Assembly: GCA_039820545.1 (NCBI GenBank)
Contig: JBCBPW010000009.1
Location: 1-64,000, forward strand
From: JALEFZ01 sp039820545
GTDB taxonomy: Bacteria; Bacteroidota; Bacteroidia; J057
Direction of reading: 5' to 3'
DNA length: 64,000 nt
Numbering within the stretch: position 1 is the stretch's first letter; every line of letters begins with the position of its first letter. Position numbers and translations under genes: made by a program. Of the stretch, positions 36,014-45,550 are shown piece by piece. Below the pieces are notes generated by a model that saw only the letters and a list, made by a program, of their open reading frames with translations, was not told the DNA's origin and did not search any database.

Positions 36014-37096
36014 ATGAACGATCGACAACTACGGCGTCACATACAAGCGGGTCAAGCCCTCTTTGAAGCACGTGATTATGAGGCTGCTTATCAAGAACTT
36101 AGCCAAGCAATAAGGTTAATAGAGGAAGATGACATTTCTGACCTCCTGACAGAGGAAACCCTAGCGGAGTTATTTCTCTTAAGAGGATCTTCTATCTTAT
36201 CAGAATATAGAGATGAAGCTTATAAAGATCCTGATATCTTCAACCAAGTATTGGATGATTATGAGCAAGCCATCACGATACAACCCGAAAACGCACTGTA
36301 TTATATCTTGAGGGGGCGAATCTACCTTGCAGCCAAGGTGGGCGACTTTTTAGAGGAAGCAAAGCAGGATTTTTCGACTGCGCTAGAGCGGGAGCCTGAC
36401 AATCTGGATGCTGCCAAGCATATGGGAGAGGTGCTTTCGAAGCAGGGACAATACGACAACGCCATTTACTACCTATCTCGCGTCATCAATGAGGGACCTA
36501 CCGCAGAAGCCTATATGATGCGGGGAGTCTGCCACTTCAAAATGCGCCCTACCAATTTCTCGGCAGCCGCTTATGACTTTGGAGAGGCTCAAAAGCTCAT
36601 GCCTAGGCTAGAAGAACTCTACATCTGGCGCGCCCAATGTTTTCAGGAATTGGGCCAATGGGAGGAAGCATTGTACGAATATGACCGATTGATTGAGCTT
36701 TCACCTCAAAACGCAGGATACTATATCGACCGAGGGGTCATCAAGCACCAGATAGATCCACAAGGTGCCATGGACGATTACTCCAGTGCCCTAGATATCG
36801 AAGACCATCCCCTCGCGCGCAACAATCGGGCAGTTTTACTGGCAGAACAAGGAGACTTCGCCGCAGCTATCACAGACGCGACAAGAACCCTCGAATTAGA
36901 TCAAACCCATACCATAGCTTACGCCACACTCGCAGAAATATACGCGCAGATGGGAGAACGTGAAAAATTTCTCGAATACCTTGAGCGCGCCGTCCGTCAC
37001 TATTATGATGATGTACTAGAGCTACTTGAAACACCTGCCTTTCAGCCGTATATGGATGATCCCGATTTTCAAGCCCTGCTTCGCAAACCTTCGTAA
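36014..37096 (+). CDS. Tetratricopeptide repeat protein
   Basis: 360 residues without signal peptide or membrane helix, so probably cytoplasmic. It consists of about eight TPR units of 34 residues. Examples are ALFEARDYEAAYQELSQAI, VLSKQGQYDNAIYYLSRVI, CFQELGQWEEALYEYDRLI and LLAEQGDFAAAITDATRTL, with the consensus G/A/P positions. TPR arrays are protein-binding scaffolds and no partner is suggested by the motif content. The next gene in the same direction is the SirB1-like gene, 226 bases on. Confidence 0.85.
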   Translation: MNDRQLRRHIQAGQALFEARDYEAAYQELSQAIRLIEEDDISDLLTEETLAELFLLRGSSILSEYRDEAYKDPDIFNQVLDDYEQAITIQPENALYYILRGRIYLAAKVGDFLEEAKQDFSTALEREPDNLDAAKHMGEVLSKQGQYDNAIYYLSRVINEGPTAEAYMMRGVCHFKMRPTNFSAAAYDFGEAQKLMPRLEELYIWRAQCFQELGQWEEALYEYDRLIELSPQNAGYYIDRGVIKHQIDPQGAMDDYSSALDIEDHPLARNNRAVLLAEQGDFAAAITDATRTLELDQTHTIAYATLAEIYAQMGEREKFLEYLERAVRHYYDDVLELLETPAFQPYMDDPDFQALLRKPS

Positions 37097-37322
37097 GGAA
37101 AATAAAAATGCGAAAAATATCCCATAGACATCTCCCTTGGATATACGATGGAATCCATGAATCCACCTGAATAGTCCAAACAGAAGCACTCACAATCAAC
37201 ATATTACCCCTTTAAAGGTTTGTCTTATCGGCTCTTGGCTTACTTACGTAGGTGTAAAGGCCATTATATGGGTACTGTCAAAATGCCCGCAACCAAAGCC
37301 TGTTGTTTTCAGTTTAAAAACT

Positions 37323-38171
37323 ATGAAAGATTCTGAACTGAAGGCTATGATTAGCCTGCTTGATGATGATGATCCTAGAGTAGAGACGCAGATTAGAAAT
37401 AGATTATTAGAAATGGGGCAAGAGATCGTGCCTCGTCTAGAATTAGAATGGGAACAGCAAGAAGATGACATACAATCTCGTATAGAAGATATCATACACC
37501 TGATCCAGTCTACAGACACCATCAAGGCGCTGCGCACATGGATTGCGGAGGATGGACCTGACTTATTTACGGGATGGGCCTTGCTGACCCAGTACCACTT
37601 TCCCGAACTAGATTACGATGTATACAGAGGGCACATCAGTCGGCTGGTCAATAAAATCTGGTTGGATTTTCGTCCCGATATGACGGTCACTGAACGGATG
37701 AGTATCATCAGCAAAATGATCTTCAATCGCGAACGCTTTACGCCTAATCGCCGGAGTGTCTTCGAGCCTAGCAATCACTACATCAATGGCTTACTAGAGA
37801 AGAAAAAGGGAAGTCCCTTATCCTTGGGAATTTTATACCTGATGCTGGGAGAGGCCCTGGATTTACCTTTGCAAGGAATCATGCTACCCAAATACTTTGC
37901 TATCACTTACCAAGAGGCGGACAAAGACTTTTACATCGATCCCTTCAATCAGGGATTGTTTTTCACTCGCTCAGACCTCACCAAATATCTCGATCAGGCA
38001 AATGTCAAAAATAAAGATCCCTATTTCCGACCTACCTCCAAAGTGACGATTCTCAGAGGATTGGTTGAAGTCTTACTAGAAGGATACAGCCGAAAGAAAA
38101 ATACACAGAAAGTCAACGATTTAATTCGTCTAAAGTCTTACATGGACCTGGACAATCCTTTCGACTATTGA
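37323..38171 (+). CDS. SirB1/transglutaminase-like family protein
   Basis: 282 residues. The N-terminal third (about 1-90) is helical and HEAT-like with acidic stretches. The rest (about 95-260) matches the SirB1 N-terminal/transglutaminase-like fold, with FTPNRRSVFEPSNHYINGLLEKKKGSPLSLGILYLML and YFIDPFNQG-type elements (here FYIDPFNQG). The catalytic Cys of true transglutaminases is replaced in the GSPLSLG segment, as in other SirB1 proteins, so no enzymatic activity is predicted. It is a common single-copy gene in Bacteroidota. Function is poorly defined. Confidence 0.8.
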   Translation: MKDSELKAMISLLDDDDPRVETQIRNRLLEMGQEIVPRLELEWEQQEDDIQSRIEDIIHLIQSTDTIKALRTWIAEDGPDLFTGWALLTQYHFPELDYDVYRGHISRLVNKIWLDFRPDMTVTERMSIISKMIFNRERFTPNRRSVFEPSNHYINGLLEKKKGSPLSLGILYLMLGEALDLPLQGIMLPKYFAITYQEADKDFYIDPFNQGLFFTRSDLTKYLDQANVKNKDPYFRPTSKVTILRGLVEVLLEGYSRKKNTQKVNDLIRLKSYMDLDNPFDY

Positions 38172-38464
38172 TATCAGGAATCATTTTGTAGAGATGACGC
38201 TAGATTGAGCAGGGAAAAAATCTGTCTCCTGGATATGAGGTAAGTATGCGCATATTATCACAGGTTCAAAGGATTTGCCAGATTATCTAGCCCCATGAAA
38301 TAATTCATAAAAATGATTATACACAATCAAAAACAAACAAGAGGAGGTCTTATTATAGATTTCCTTCTCTTATTTATATAGCCCTCATCCACATTTTTCG
38401 GAGGAAAGGATGTACATTTATTTCATACTGAAATCTATTCCGATCTATTTCAATTTCACTCCTT

Positions 38465-40012
38465 ATGCGTATCCGATTCTTACCCTTCCTATTTGTCCTA
38501 TCAACCCTTCTTTTAGGATGTAACTTGTTTAAAAAGACTTCGACGGAAGTAGGCAACCCCTATCCGACGAATCTCAATGGCATGGCCATTCTACATATCA
38601 ATGATGTGTACGAGATTGGTCCATTAGAAGGAGGAAAAGTGGGAGGCATGGCGAGGGTTGCCACGAAGTTCAAAGCTCTTCAAAAAGAATATTTTCATTC
38701 TCACCTCATGCTCGCAGGAGACTTTTTGAGTCCCTCCGTCATGGGTACGGTTCGACTCGGCGAAAACAACACCAAAGTCAATGGTGCCCAAATGGTGGAT
38801 ATCATGAATAAAACAGGTGTGACGCATGTATGCTTTGGAAACCATGAGTTCGATTTGGACGAGGAAGATCTACAGAAGCGCTTGGATGAATCTCAGTTTA
38901 CATGGATTGCAGGTAACATCGTTCAAAATGGATCTTCAGGAAAAAAAAGCTTTCAGCGAAAGGGGACCAATCTTCCCTACTGTCAGGTACTCTATGTATC
39001 TGATGAGAAAAAAGCATGGACAGTAGGGGTCCTTTCTGTTTGTCTGGATGCCAATCAAAAGGACTTTGTACACTATGAAGACATCTACACCTCAGCCGCA
39101 GATCAGTATCAGTTACTCAAGGAGCAGTATAAAGCGGACTTTGTCATTGCTTTGACTCATCTCAACATCGAAGAGGACAGGGAATTGGCTAGGCGCCTTC
39201 CCCAATTGAAACTTATCATGGGAGGACATGAACACGAAAACCATTATGAGACTGTAGGGGAAGTCCCCATCGCCAAAGCGGATGCAAATGCCAAAAGTGC
39301 CTATATCCATCGATTTGATTATGATGGGGAGACAGGAAAGCTATCCTTAAAGTCAGAATTGATCCTCATGGATGAGTCCATTGAACAAGATCCTAATATC
39401 CAGCAAGAGGTCCAGCAATGGGAAGACACGATTTTTTCAGCTTTTCAAGCGCAGGGAATCGATCCCCGTGCAGATGTATGCACCCTCAAGACTCCTCTAG
39501 ATGGTCTTGAAACTCATATTCGAACACAGCAGACCAATCTTGGGGCAGCGATTGCCCAAGCAATGTTTGCTTGCTACGAGGGCGCAGATGCAGCTGTATT
39601 CAATGGAGGTTCCGTTCGTCTTGATGATAAGTTGGAAGGAAAAATCACCCAATACGATATTTTGAGAACCCTTCCATTCGGTGGGAGTATATGGAAAGTG
39701 TCGATGAAAGGTGAAGTGCTTCAGCAAGTTCTCGATGCAGGGCTTCAGAATAAGGGTTCTGGGGGCTATCTTCAGTGGCACCGCATCTCACAAGAAGGGA
39801 CAGATTGGAAGATCAATGGAGAAAAGCTGGTGCCTGAAAAAGAATATATCATTGTCACCTCCTCCTTTCTTATGTCTGGGAGAGAAGAAAATCTAGACTT
39901 TCTGAAAGAGGGTGCCCCTGGCATCGGAGCGATCGAAAAACCCACCGCTTCCAGTCCAGCTATAGATATACGCATTGCCTTGACGACTTCATTAGAAAAG
40001 GGGTGTAATTAG
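38465..40012 (+). CDS. 5'-nucleotidase/metallophosphatase lipoprotein
   Basis: 515 residues with lipobox Cys19 (LLGC). The N-terminal metallophosphatase domain (about 40-290) shows metal-binding motifs HINDVYE, AGDFLSPS, GNHEFD and MGGHEHENH. The C-terminal 5'-nucleotidase domain (about 335-500) has NGGSVR for substrate recognition, DILRTLPFGG and a GGYLQW segment. The family dephosphorylates nucleotides or UDP-sugars outside the cytoplasm. It stands alone with a ~290-base upstream gap that shows no clear control elements. Confidence 0.9.
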   Translation: MRIRFLPFLFVLSTLLLGCNLFKKTSTEVGNPYPTNLNGMAILHINDVYEIGPLEGGKVGGMARVATKFKALQKEYFHSHLMLAGDFLSPSVMGTVRLGENNTKVNGAQMVDIMNKTGVTHVCFGNHEFDLDEEDLQKRLDESQFTWIAGNIVQNGSSGKKSFQRKGTNLPYCQVLYVSDEKKAWTVGVLSVCLDANQKDFVHYEDIYTSAADQYQLLKEQYKADFVIALTHLNIEEDRELARRLPQLKLIMGGHEHENHYETVGEVPIAKADANAKSAYIHRFDYDGETGKLSLKSELILMDESIEQDPNIQQEVQQWEDTIFSAFQAQGIDPRADVCTLKTPLDGLETHIRTQQTNLGAAIAQAMFACYEGADAAVFNGGSVRLDDKLEGKITQYDILRTLPFGGSIWKVSMKGEVLQQVLDAGLQNKGSGGYLQWHRISQEGTDWKINGEKLVPEKEYIIVTSSFLMSGREENLDFLKEGAPGIGAIEKPTASSPAIDIRIALTTSLEKGCN

Positions 40013-40054
40013 ATGAGACGATAGACAAAAGAGGTCAGACATTGAGAGGGGATG

Positions 40055-40097
40055 CCGAAAGAGGTTTCGCTACGCTTAAGACAAGAGATGAGAGTCG
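40055..40097 (+). repeat. Degenerate dispersed repeat, copy 4
   Basis: CCGAAAGAGGTTTCGCTACG, then CTTAAGACAAGAGATGAGAGTC. It belongs to the family at 666, 5351 and 17347. The rest of the 40013-40291 gap contains no supportable gene. Confidence 0.4.
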
Positions 40098-40291
40098 GTG
40101 GACAGATGTTTTTGAGGCATAATTTGATACAGGCTGGAGCGATCCCATTTGGCTCGCCCAATGTCTCCAGATACGGGTGTAAATCAAGAGGCTCTGAAAG
40201 CCATAAAGCTTGCAATTGGGTGAGCGGAATATGTGCAAGTTTATAGTCCCATATCATAAGCTTTTTGTAAATTTCTAAAAACCATAAATAT

Positions 40292-40642
40292 ATGTCCCAA
40301 AGCTTAGTAGAAGACTTGCGTCTGATCCTGGAAGAAAGTGAATTTCTCACCTCATTGATTATACAGAAAATCACTTGGCAAGAGTTTCGCAATGATGCCA
40401 TTCTCCTGCGAGCAGTCACGCGGAGTATCGATGTGATGGGTGCCATCATCAGCCAAATGAATAGTGCAGATCTGAAAGAGCTCAATCAAATCAACTGGGA
40501 GAAGCTCACTCAACAAAGAGAAGAAGTCAACCGTGACTATCGCCTGATAGACTACGAGCAGATTTGGGCTTTTATCCATCAAGAAGCAGCAGAACTATAT
40601 GCCCAGGTAGAAAAAGCCCTCAAAGAGCAGGTAAAATCCTGA
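40292..40642 (+). CDS. HepT-like (DUF86) protein with altered catalytic motif
   Basis: 116 residues, four-helix HepT/DUF86 type. Family landmarks are present: RAVTRSIDVMG (usually AVxRxLExIGEA), INWEKL (usually IPWxxI) and DYEQIW (usually DxxIVW). The RX4HXY active motif of HepT toxins reads Arg76-x4-Arg81-Asp-Tyr83: the catalytic His is Arg (codon CGT, one base from CAT). Known HepT toxins work with an MntA nucleotidyltransferase that AMPylates this Tyr; no MntA-like gene is adjacent. It is therefore probably an inactive or repurposed relative rather than a working toxin. HEPN-fold membership is inferred from motifs, not computed. Confidence 0.7.
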   Translation: MSQSLVEDLRLILEESEFLTSLIIQKITWQEFRNDAILLRAVTRSIDVMGAIISQMNSADLKELNQINWEKLTQQREEVNRDYRLIDYEQIWAFIHQEAAELYAQVEKALKEQVKS

Positions 40643-40905
40643 TGAGATACAACTTATCCTATGCTTGTACCGTCTTTCATCTGATCTTTTTCATAAAAAA
40701 GTCCTAAGTTGCTATTTCAAGCTGCACACGAAAAGGATGGACCCATATAGACAGCCTGTGATGAAGACGTGCATTTATTTAAGCTTTATTCATCACGTGC
40801 ACCCTGTATGGAATCCTAAGCAATGCAAGGCTCCATTTCTTACAAAAACTCCATATACACTCCTGAACACATAAACTCAAATCAACAAACCGGACATCTA
40901 CCTAT

Positions 40906-41670
40906 ATGACGATCAAAGCCCTTATAATCGAAGACGAAAAAAATAGCCAGGAACTACTCCAGGGATTGATTCAAGATTACTGTGAAGGTGTAGCAGTAAT
41001 CGCCATTGCAGGCTCTGTTTCTGAAGGTTTAGCTGCCATCAAAACACATAAACCTGACTTAGTTTTTTTGGACATAGAGTTGCCCGATGGAGATGGGTTC
41101 CAGGTATTGGAGAAAACAGAGGAGAAAAACTTTGACGTCATATTTACCACAGCATATGATCAATATGCGACGAAAGCATTCAAATTCTCTGCGACAGACT
41201 ATCTGTTGAAACCTGTAGACATCGACGAGCTAGAGGCGGCTGTCAATCGTGTGAAAGAGAAAAAAACAAACGGAACGGGGGAAGATCAGTCAGCCAAACT
41301 AGATGCCTTGATTCAAAATCTGAAGAATCTTCAGCAACCGCTGAAGCGCATCGTCTTGCCTACCTCTAATGGCTTTACGGTGGTCAATCCTGAGGACATC
41401 ATTCGTTGTGAGTCGGACCGAAACTATACCTTTATTTTCCTGATGGACGGACGTAAAATCTTGGTTTCTCGCACCATCAAGGAGTATGATGAAATGCTTT
41501 CGGACCACAATTTCTTCCGTATCCATCAATCACATCTCATCAATCTGAGCTATCTGAAGAATTATACGCGAGGCCGTGGCGGCTACGTCGAACTAAACGA
41601 CGGGACAGTACTTGACGTGTCGGCCCGCCGAAAGTCTGAATTCCTGAAGCGTATGTCGGTGGATAGTTAA
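40906..41670 (+). CDS. LytTR-family response regulator
   Basis: 254 residues. The receiver (about 4-122) has phosphoacceptor Asp56 in VFLDIELPDGDG and Lys in LLKPVD. The LytTR DNA-binding domain (about 150-252) includes NPEDIIRCESDRNYT, FFRIHQSHLINLSYL and DVSARRKSEFL. Such regulators are normally paired with a 7TM or 5TM histidine kinase with its gene adjacent; none is here, so this is an orphan. The ~260-base gaps on both sides contain no gene I can support. Confidence 0.93.
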   Translation: MTIKALIIEDEKNSQELLQGLIQDYCEGVAVIAIAGSVSEGLAAIKTHKPDLVFLDIELPDGDGFQVLEKTEEKNFDVIFTTAYDQYATKAFKFSATDYLLKPVDIDELEAAVNRVKEKKTNGTGEDQSAKLDALIQNLKNLQQPLKRIVLPTSNGFTVVNPEDIIRCESDRNYTFIFLMDGRKILVSRTIKEYDEMLSDHNFFRIHQSHLINLSYLKNYTRGRGGYVELNDGTVLDVSARRKSEFLKRMSVDS

Positions 41671-41936
41671 GATATTTCCAGTCCCCTGGACTATAGGCGC
41701 TTGTACGAAGCTTCAGATGCTTTTTGTGCATAGGCGGTGTGTGGGAAGAATATTTATGTGTAGAAATATACAGGCTCATAGGTACAGACACCTGTTTACA
41801 CTAATTTCTTGGATTTAGCTGGAAAAAGAAATGATTTAGACATATTTTTTTGAATTCCTTTGATCCTGCTGACTACCCATAACATACACCATGACGGTAA
41901 TCCTACGTGATGGCCTGTGCTTTGCTATTGTCTTAC

Positions 41937-42584
41937 CTAATTCAAGGATAAATTAGATAAGTAAGCCACCAGTTTCCTGTATTCTTCAACCCACAAATGT
42001 CCATTGGGCAACGTATCAAACGCCAGTAAATATGTCTTTGCGAGATCGGTAAATCGTGCATTGTGAGCAAGCTTGGCTGCTGTAATCCCTTTGATGTATC
42101 TATGCGCTTGATTGGGTAGGTAAATACTTTTCTTTTGAGGCTGTGCATTGAGTAAGATATCAGCTCCTCGAATACTCGTATGTGTGTCGAGAAACTGGGC
42201 GCCTTTATCTTCCCAAAAATGATGGAACTCATCTACGATCCTATCTAGATCTTGTACGGTCTTAGCCGTACGCCTCATATAAGGTTGGCCCTGTAGCTTC
42301 CCCTCTGAGACAACAACCGTATGCGCATCAGCACGCCATCCAGGCAGGGTGCGCGTAAACCTTCCTGCCATTTGCTCGATGGCATCCACTCGGATACCCA
42401 GGTGAAACTCGACCCAAACGCTATCTGCATAAGCAGAGACTGCATAAATCACATTTTGGAAGCCCGAAAAACGACCTTTTCGCAATTGTTTCTTTCCTTC
42501 TATGACTTCATAGCCTGTAGAGGATAAAATATGTGACAATTGATCCGCCAGATAAGCCTCAGTGAAAGTTTGATCCAGATTCAT
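41937..42584 (-). CDS. Hypothetical protein, 215 residues
   Basis: Not recognised. No signal peptide or membrane segment. It is mixed alpha/beta in the first half (VIYAVSAYADSVWVEFHLGIRVDAIEQ), with a conserved-looking FxGFQNVIY segment. The second half is helical (HRYIKGITAAKLAHNARFTDLAKTYLLAF). It could belong to the DUF4304-like group of small cytoplasmic proteins, but I cannot confirm that. The coding frame is supported by codon pattern and by its compact spacing to the protease gene upstream on the same strand (67 bases), which may form an operon with it. Confidence 0.7.
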   Translation of the reverse strand: MNLDQTFTEAYLADQLSHILSSTGYEVIEGKKQLRKGRFSGFQNVIYAVSAYADSVWVEFHLGIRVDAIEQMAGRFTRTLPGWRADAHTVVVSEGKLQGQPYMRRTAKTVQDLDRIVDEFHHFWEDKGAQFLDTHTSIRGADILLNAQPQKKSIYLPNQAHRYIKGITAAKLAHNARFTDLAKTYLLAFDTLPNGHLWVEEYRKLVAYLSNLSLN

Positions 42585-42651
42585 CTCACAAGAAAGTCAT
42601 GGAAAGAGAGAATTGTTTGCTTGCGCAGAAAATCAGGGTCAAGTACCTCTG

Positions 42652-43656
42652 TTAGTCTGGCAGTTCTCCCGGCATGACATAGATCCTTTTTAGTTTTCCT
42701 TGGCGAATCAGTGTAATCTCAAAAGACTTCCCGATACTTGCTTCATCTAGTATTTTGTGTAATGCATCAATTCCATTCACTGCCTTTCCTCCAAACCGAA
42801 TGATCACATCTCCACTGCGAATACTTTCGTTTTGGGCAGATGCATTTCTTTCGACCGATTGTACCAAAATACCTGTCTGGGTCTCGAGATCTAATACATT
42901 GCGTGTACGCACAGGAAGCGGCACATTCTGTCCTGAGATGCCTAGAAATCCTCTTCTTATTCTGCCCTGGCTAATCAGTTTACTGACAATATATCCCGCG
43001 GTTCCCGCTCCTATGGCAAAGCAAATCCCCTGTGCTGACATAATGATCGCTGTATTGACGCCAATCACTTGTCCACTGCTATCCACCAAAGGTCCTCCTG
43101 AATTGCCTGGATTCAGGGCTGCATCTGTTTGAAGGATGTCATCAATGAGCCTACCCGACTGTGATCGGAGGGTTCTCCCCAATGCACTCACGACACCTGC
43201 TGTGACTGTATATGAAAATCCATAGGGATTGCCTAGGGCGATGGCCAGTTGTCCCACTTGGACGGGTCGAGATGCAAACTGTAAAAAAGGCAGCTGGCTC
43301 TCAGAGATTTTCAGGACAGCCAGATCCGTTGCAGGATCGTCTCCCACAAGATGTGCGACATATCGATCTCCTTCAGGTAAGGCTACAAATATCTCTTGGG
43401 CACCTTGAACGACATGGCTGTTGGTCACAATCAGGCCATCAGGGGTCACAATAAATCCTGAGCCATTTCCTCCTTGCGGGCTTTGTCCACGTGGAGCGCG
43501 TCGGACAGATTTGACTTCGATCTGAACCACACTGGGGCTGACCGCTTGCGTAGCACTTACTACAGCTTGTGAGTAGGCATCCAGGAGGGAAGCATCTTTG
43601 GGCGAATCAGCTTTTCCCCGTGTAGGCGTACTTTCCGAATGAATGAGCGTATACAT
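42652..43656 (-). CDS. HtrA/Deg-like S1C serine protease with PDZ domain, no leader
   Basis: 334 residues from the ATG at 43656. A longer start at 43731 adds 25 residues without signal-peptide character. The catalytic triad is visible as His81 (TNSHVV), Asp111 (ATDLAVL) and Ser186 (NPGNSGGPL). One PDZ domain follows (about 230-330), with GFLGISGQN and SGDVIIRFGGKAV. The absence of a signal peptide or N-terminal anchor separates it from periplasmic DegP/DegS and suggests a cytoplasmic Deg-type protease or an unconventional location. Likely role: protein quality control. Upstream is a divergent gene for a small secreted protein. Confidence 0.87.
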   Translation of the reverse strand: MYTLIHSESTPTRGKADSPKDASLLDAYSQAVVSATQAVSPSVVQIEVKSVRRAPRGQSPQGGNGSGFIVTPDGLIVTNSHVVQGAQEIFVALPEGDRYVAHLVGDDPATDLAVLKISESQLPFLQFASRPVQVGQLAIALGNPYGFSYTVTAGVVSALGRTLRSQSGRLIDDILQTDAALNPGNSGGPLVDSSGQVIGVNTAIIMSAQGICFAIGAGTAGYIVSKLISQGRIRRGFLGISGQNVPLPVRTRNVLDLETQTGILVQSVERNASAQNESIRSGDVIIRFGGKAVNGIDALHKILDEASIGKSFEITLIRQGKLKRIYVMPGELPD

Positions 43657-43868
43657 TTTTCCTTTATAACACGACAAAAGCCTAAGTCGTGACGATGTGG
43701 AAATAACCCTCACTTTTCCATGAAAATACATTGATCCTTAACCCCTTGCCTTTTGAATAAAAAAATCTCACGCTATATCATGATGTGGATTCCTCCTTAA
43801 GTCTTCCTTTGGGACTAGGGGTCTCTTCTGTAACTTCTGAACATCTCCATCATCATTTATACTCAACC

Positions 43869-44246
43869 ATGAAACGGAAACATTGGCTTTTCATTCTAGG
43901 AATTTACATAGTCTGTACGCCTCTTCTCAGTCAGGAGATCCGGACAAGAAGTATAGAGTCAGAAGCTCATGATATTCCTCGATTAGCCATAGGGGGTTTG
44001 GTTCCTAACACCGCTGAAGATCTGACGTATCTATCAGTCATCACTGCAGATACTGTCGATCTTCAGATTTTGATTCAACCTTGGATGTCTGGATTTAGGG
44101 TGTGTAGAGAAATATTTTTAAGGGTTTCTCCTGGGGATCAGCGAGTTCCTATCTATCTATATGAGATGAGACAGGGAGACTATTGTCTACGTATATTAAG
44201 GAATGATGAAATTTTGGCCGTTCGTATGCTAAAAATTGAACGTTAA
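43869..44246 (+). CDS. Small secreted hypothetical protein
   Basis: 125 residues from the ATG at 43869, where a clear signal peptide starts (KRKHWLFILGIYIVCTPLLSQ). An in-frame ATG 28 codons earlier would hide it. The mature part is about 100 residues with a predicted beta-rich core: LTYLSVITADTVDLQILIQP, two cysteines (VCREIFLRV and DYCLRILR) that might pair, and a closing strand VRMLKIER. The layout resembles a single beta-sandwich of the T9SS-tail or PKD type, but no family is recognised. Divergent from the HtrA-like gene. Confidence 0.6.
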   Translation: MKRKHWLFILGIYIVCTPLLSQEIRTRSIESEAHDIPRLAIGGLVPNTAEDLTYLSVITADTVDLQILIQPWMSGFRVCREIFLRVSPGDQRVPIYLYEMRQGDYCLRILRNDEILAVRMLKIER

Positions 44247-44370
44247 TGGTCCTGATGCGTTTAAAAATGGTAAAGATATTCCGTATGTTCGCATTGTGTT
44301 AGCCATGTTCGCGACGCATGGAACATTTTAAAAATCTTAAAGTACGCGCCAATTGCATCACGCATTTGTA

Positions 44371-45180
44371 ATGAATCCGACTTATTACGATCAGATTGGT
44401 GAAGGTTACGACCGCACGCGGACCGCAGACCCCGATCTGACCCAGCGTCTTCTCACGCATCTTGCTCCTGATCCGAATGCTCGCTTTGTCGACGTCGGAA
44501 GTGGAACTGGAAATTATACCGCAGCCCTCCATGCCCAGGGCGTAGACATCATGGGCATAGATCCTTCAGAAGAAATGATTCGCCTAGCCAGCAAAAAGTA
44601 CGAAAATCTCGACTGGAAGTCTGGACGTGCCGAAGCATTACCTTTTGAAGATCGGGCATTTGATGGAGCGATTACCACATTGACCATTCACTTGTGGGAA
44701 AGCTTGATCAAAGGGTTTCGTGAGATCAGCCGCGTGGTAAAAGACAATGGCCGCTTGGTGATTTTCACCGCGATGCCACACCAGATGAAGCGATACTGGC
44801 TCAATGAGTACTTTCCTGAGATCATGCAACACTACATGAATCTCATGCCAGGGTACCCCAGTCTCCAAGCAACACTCGACGCAACGGGTTGGCAGCTCAA
44901 ATCCGTTGACAAGTACTTCGTATCAGAAGAGCTGACAGATCTTTTCCTTTATTCGGGTAAGCACCGTCCTGAACTCTACTTCGAACAGGGATTTCGTTCG
45001 GGTATCTTCGTATTTGGTACCCACCACAATCCTGATGATGTAGAAAAAGGACTCGAAAAACTTCGTGCAGACATCGATTCTGGAGAATTCGAAAAAGTAC
45101 AAGCCAAGTATGACAATGACCAAGGAGACTATCTGTTCCTCGTAGCAGAGAAGAAAAACCCTGGTTTACCTTTGATGTAA
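44371..45180 (+). CDS. Class I SAM-dependent methyltransferase
   Basis: 269 residues. The ATG at 44371 begins MNPTYYDQIGEGYDRTR, typical of the family; an earlier TTG is unlikely. SAM-binding motif I is VDVGSGTGNYTAAL (about 40-53), motif II is MGIDPSEEM, and the post-motif acidic loop is GRAEALPFEDRAFDGAI. The Rossmann fold is followed by a variable cap. It is related to UbiE/COQ5-type enzymes, but the substrate is not predictable. A strong terminator follows 26 bases after the stop. Monocistronic. Confidence 0.88.
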   Translation: MNPTYYDQIGEGYDRTRTADPDLTQRLLTHLAPDPNARFVDVGSGTGNYTAALHAQGVDIMGIDPSEEMIRLASKKYENLDWKSGRAEALPFEDRAFDGAITTLTIHLWESLIKGFREISRVVKDNGRLVIFTAMPHQMKRYWLNEYFPEIMQHYMNLMPGYPSLQATLDATGWQLKSVDKYFVSEELTDLFLYSGKHRPELYFEQGFRSGIFVFGTHHNPDDVEKGLEKLRADIDSGEFEKVQAKYDNDQGDYLFLVAEKKNPGLPLM

Positions 45181-45205
45181 AGGTTTCATTGTCTTATCAG
45201 GCAGC

Positions 45206-45250
45206 AAAAACAAAGAGGCTCCCTTTACCCAGGAAGCCTCTTTGTTTTTT
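45206..45250. terminator. Strong bidirectional rho-independent terminator
   Basis: A perfect 15 bp stem, AAAAACAAAGAGGCT (45206-45220) with AGCCTCTTTGTTTTT (45235-45249), has a T run on the plus strand and an A run on the left arm that gives Ts on the minus strand. It ends the methyltransferase gene and may serve mutS from the other side. The gap 45251-45550 beyond it shows nothing else. Confidence 0.88.
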
Positions 45251-45550
45251 TATACTGTGCTTCTTGCGCTAAACATAGAATCCGATCTAGGTATTCTACA
45301 ATCTATCGCCTCCCACAACCTCCATTTTCTACACTTTCACGTCCCTATCTGATAAGAGAAAAAGGGAAATAAGATGCTTTGCGTAGTCATCAAATTACGC
45401 AACTCCTCCATCTTTTAGTTTCCTGACTAAGCATACGAGAAGGTGCCAGATAGGAAAACACTCGGCATGCATAGATTGGAACTATGAAATAGTAGAAAAC
45501 GGGTGTCTATCATACTATATGCTTTCATCTGTAAGGGTACTTAAACATCC

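Noticed and set aside
40009..40254. An ~80-codon minus-strand open frame in the gap before the HepT-like gene, considered as a remnant gene or missing MntA antitoxin
   Set aside because: No nucleotidyltransferase GSxxxG/DxD pattern in any frame; the stretch overlaps a dispersed repeat copy.
40665..40874. A 69-codon plus-strand open frame before the LytTR gene
   Set aside because: No signal, domain or plausible composition; region looks like leader sequence with a small GTGATGAA/TTCATCAC inverted repeat.
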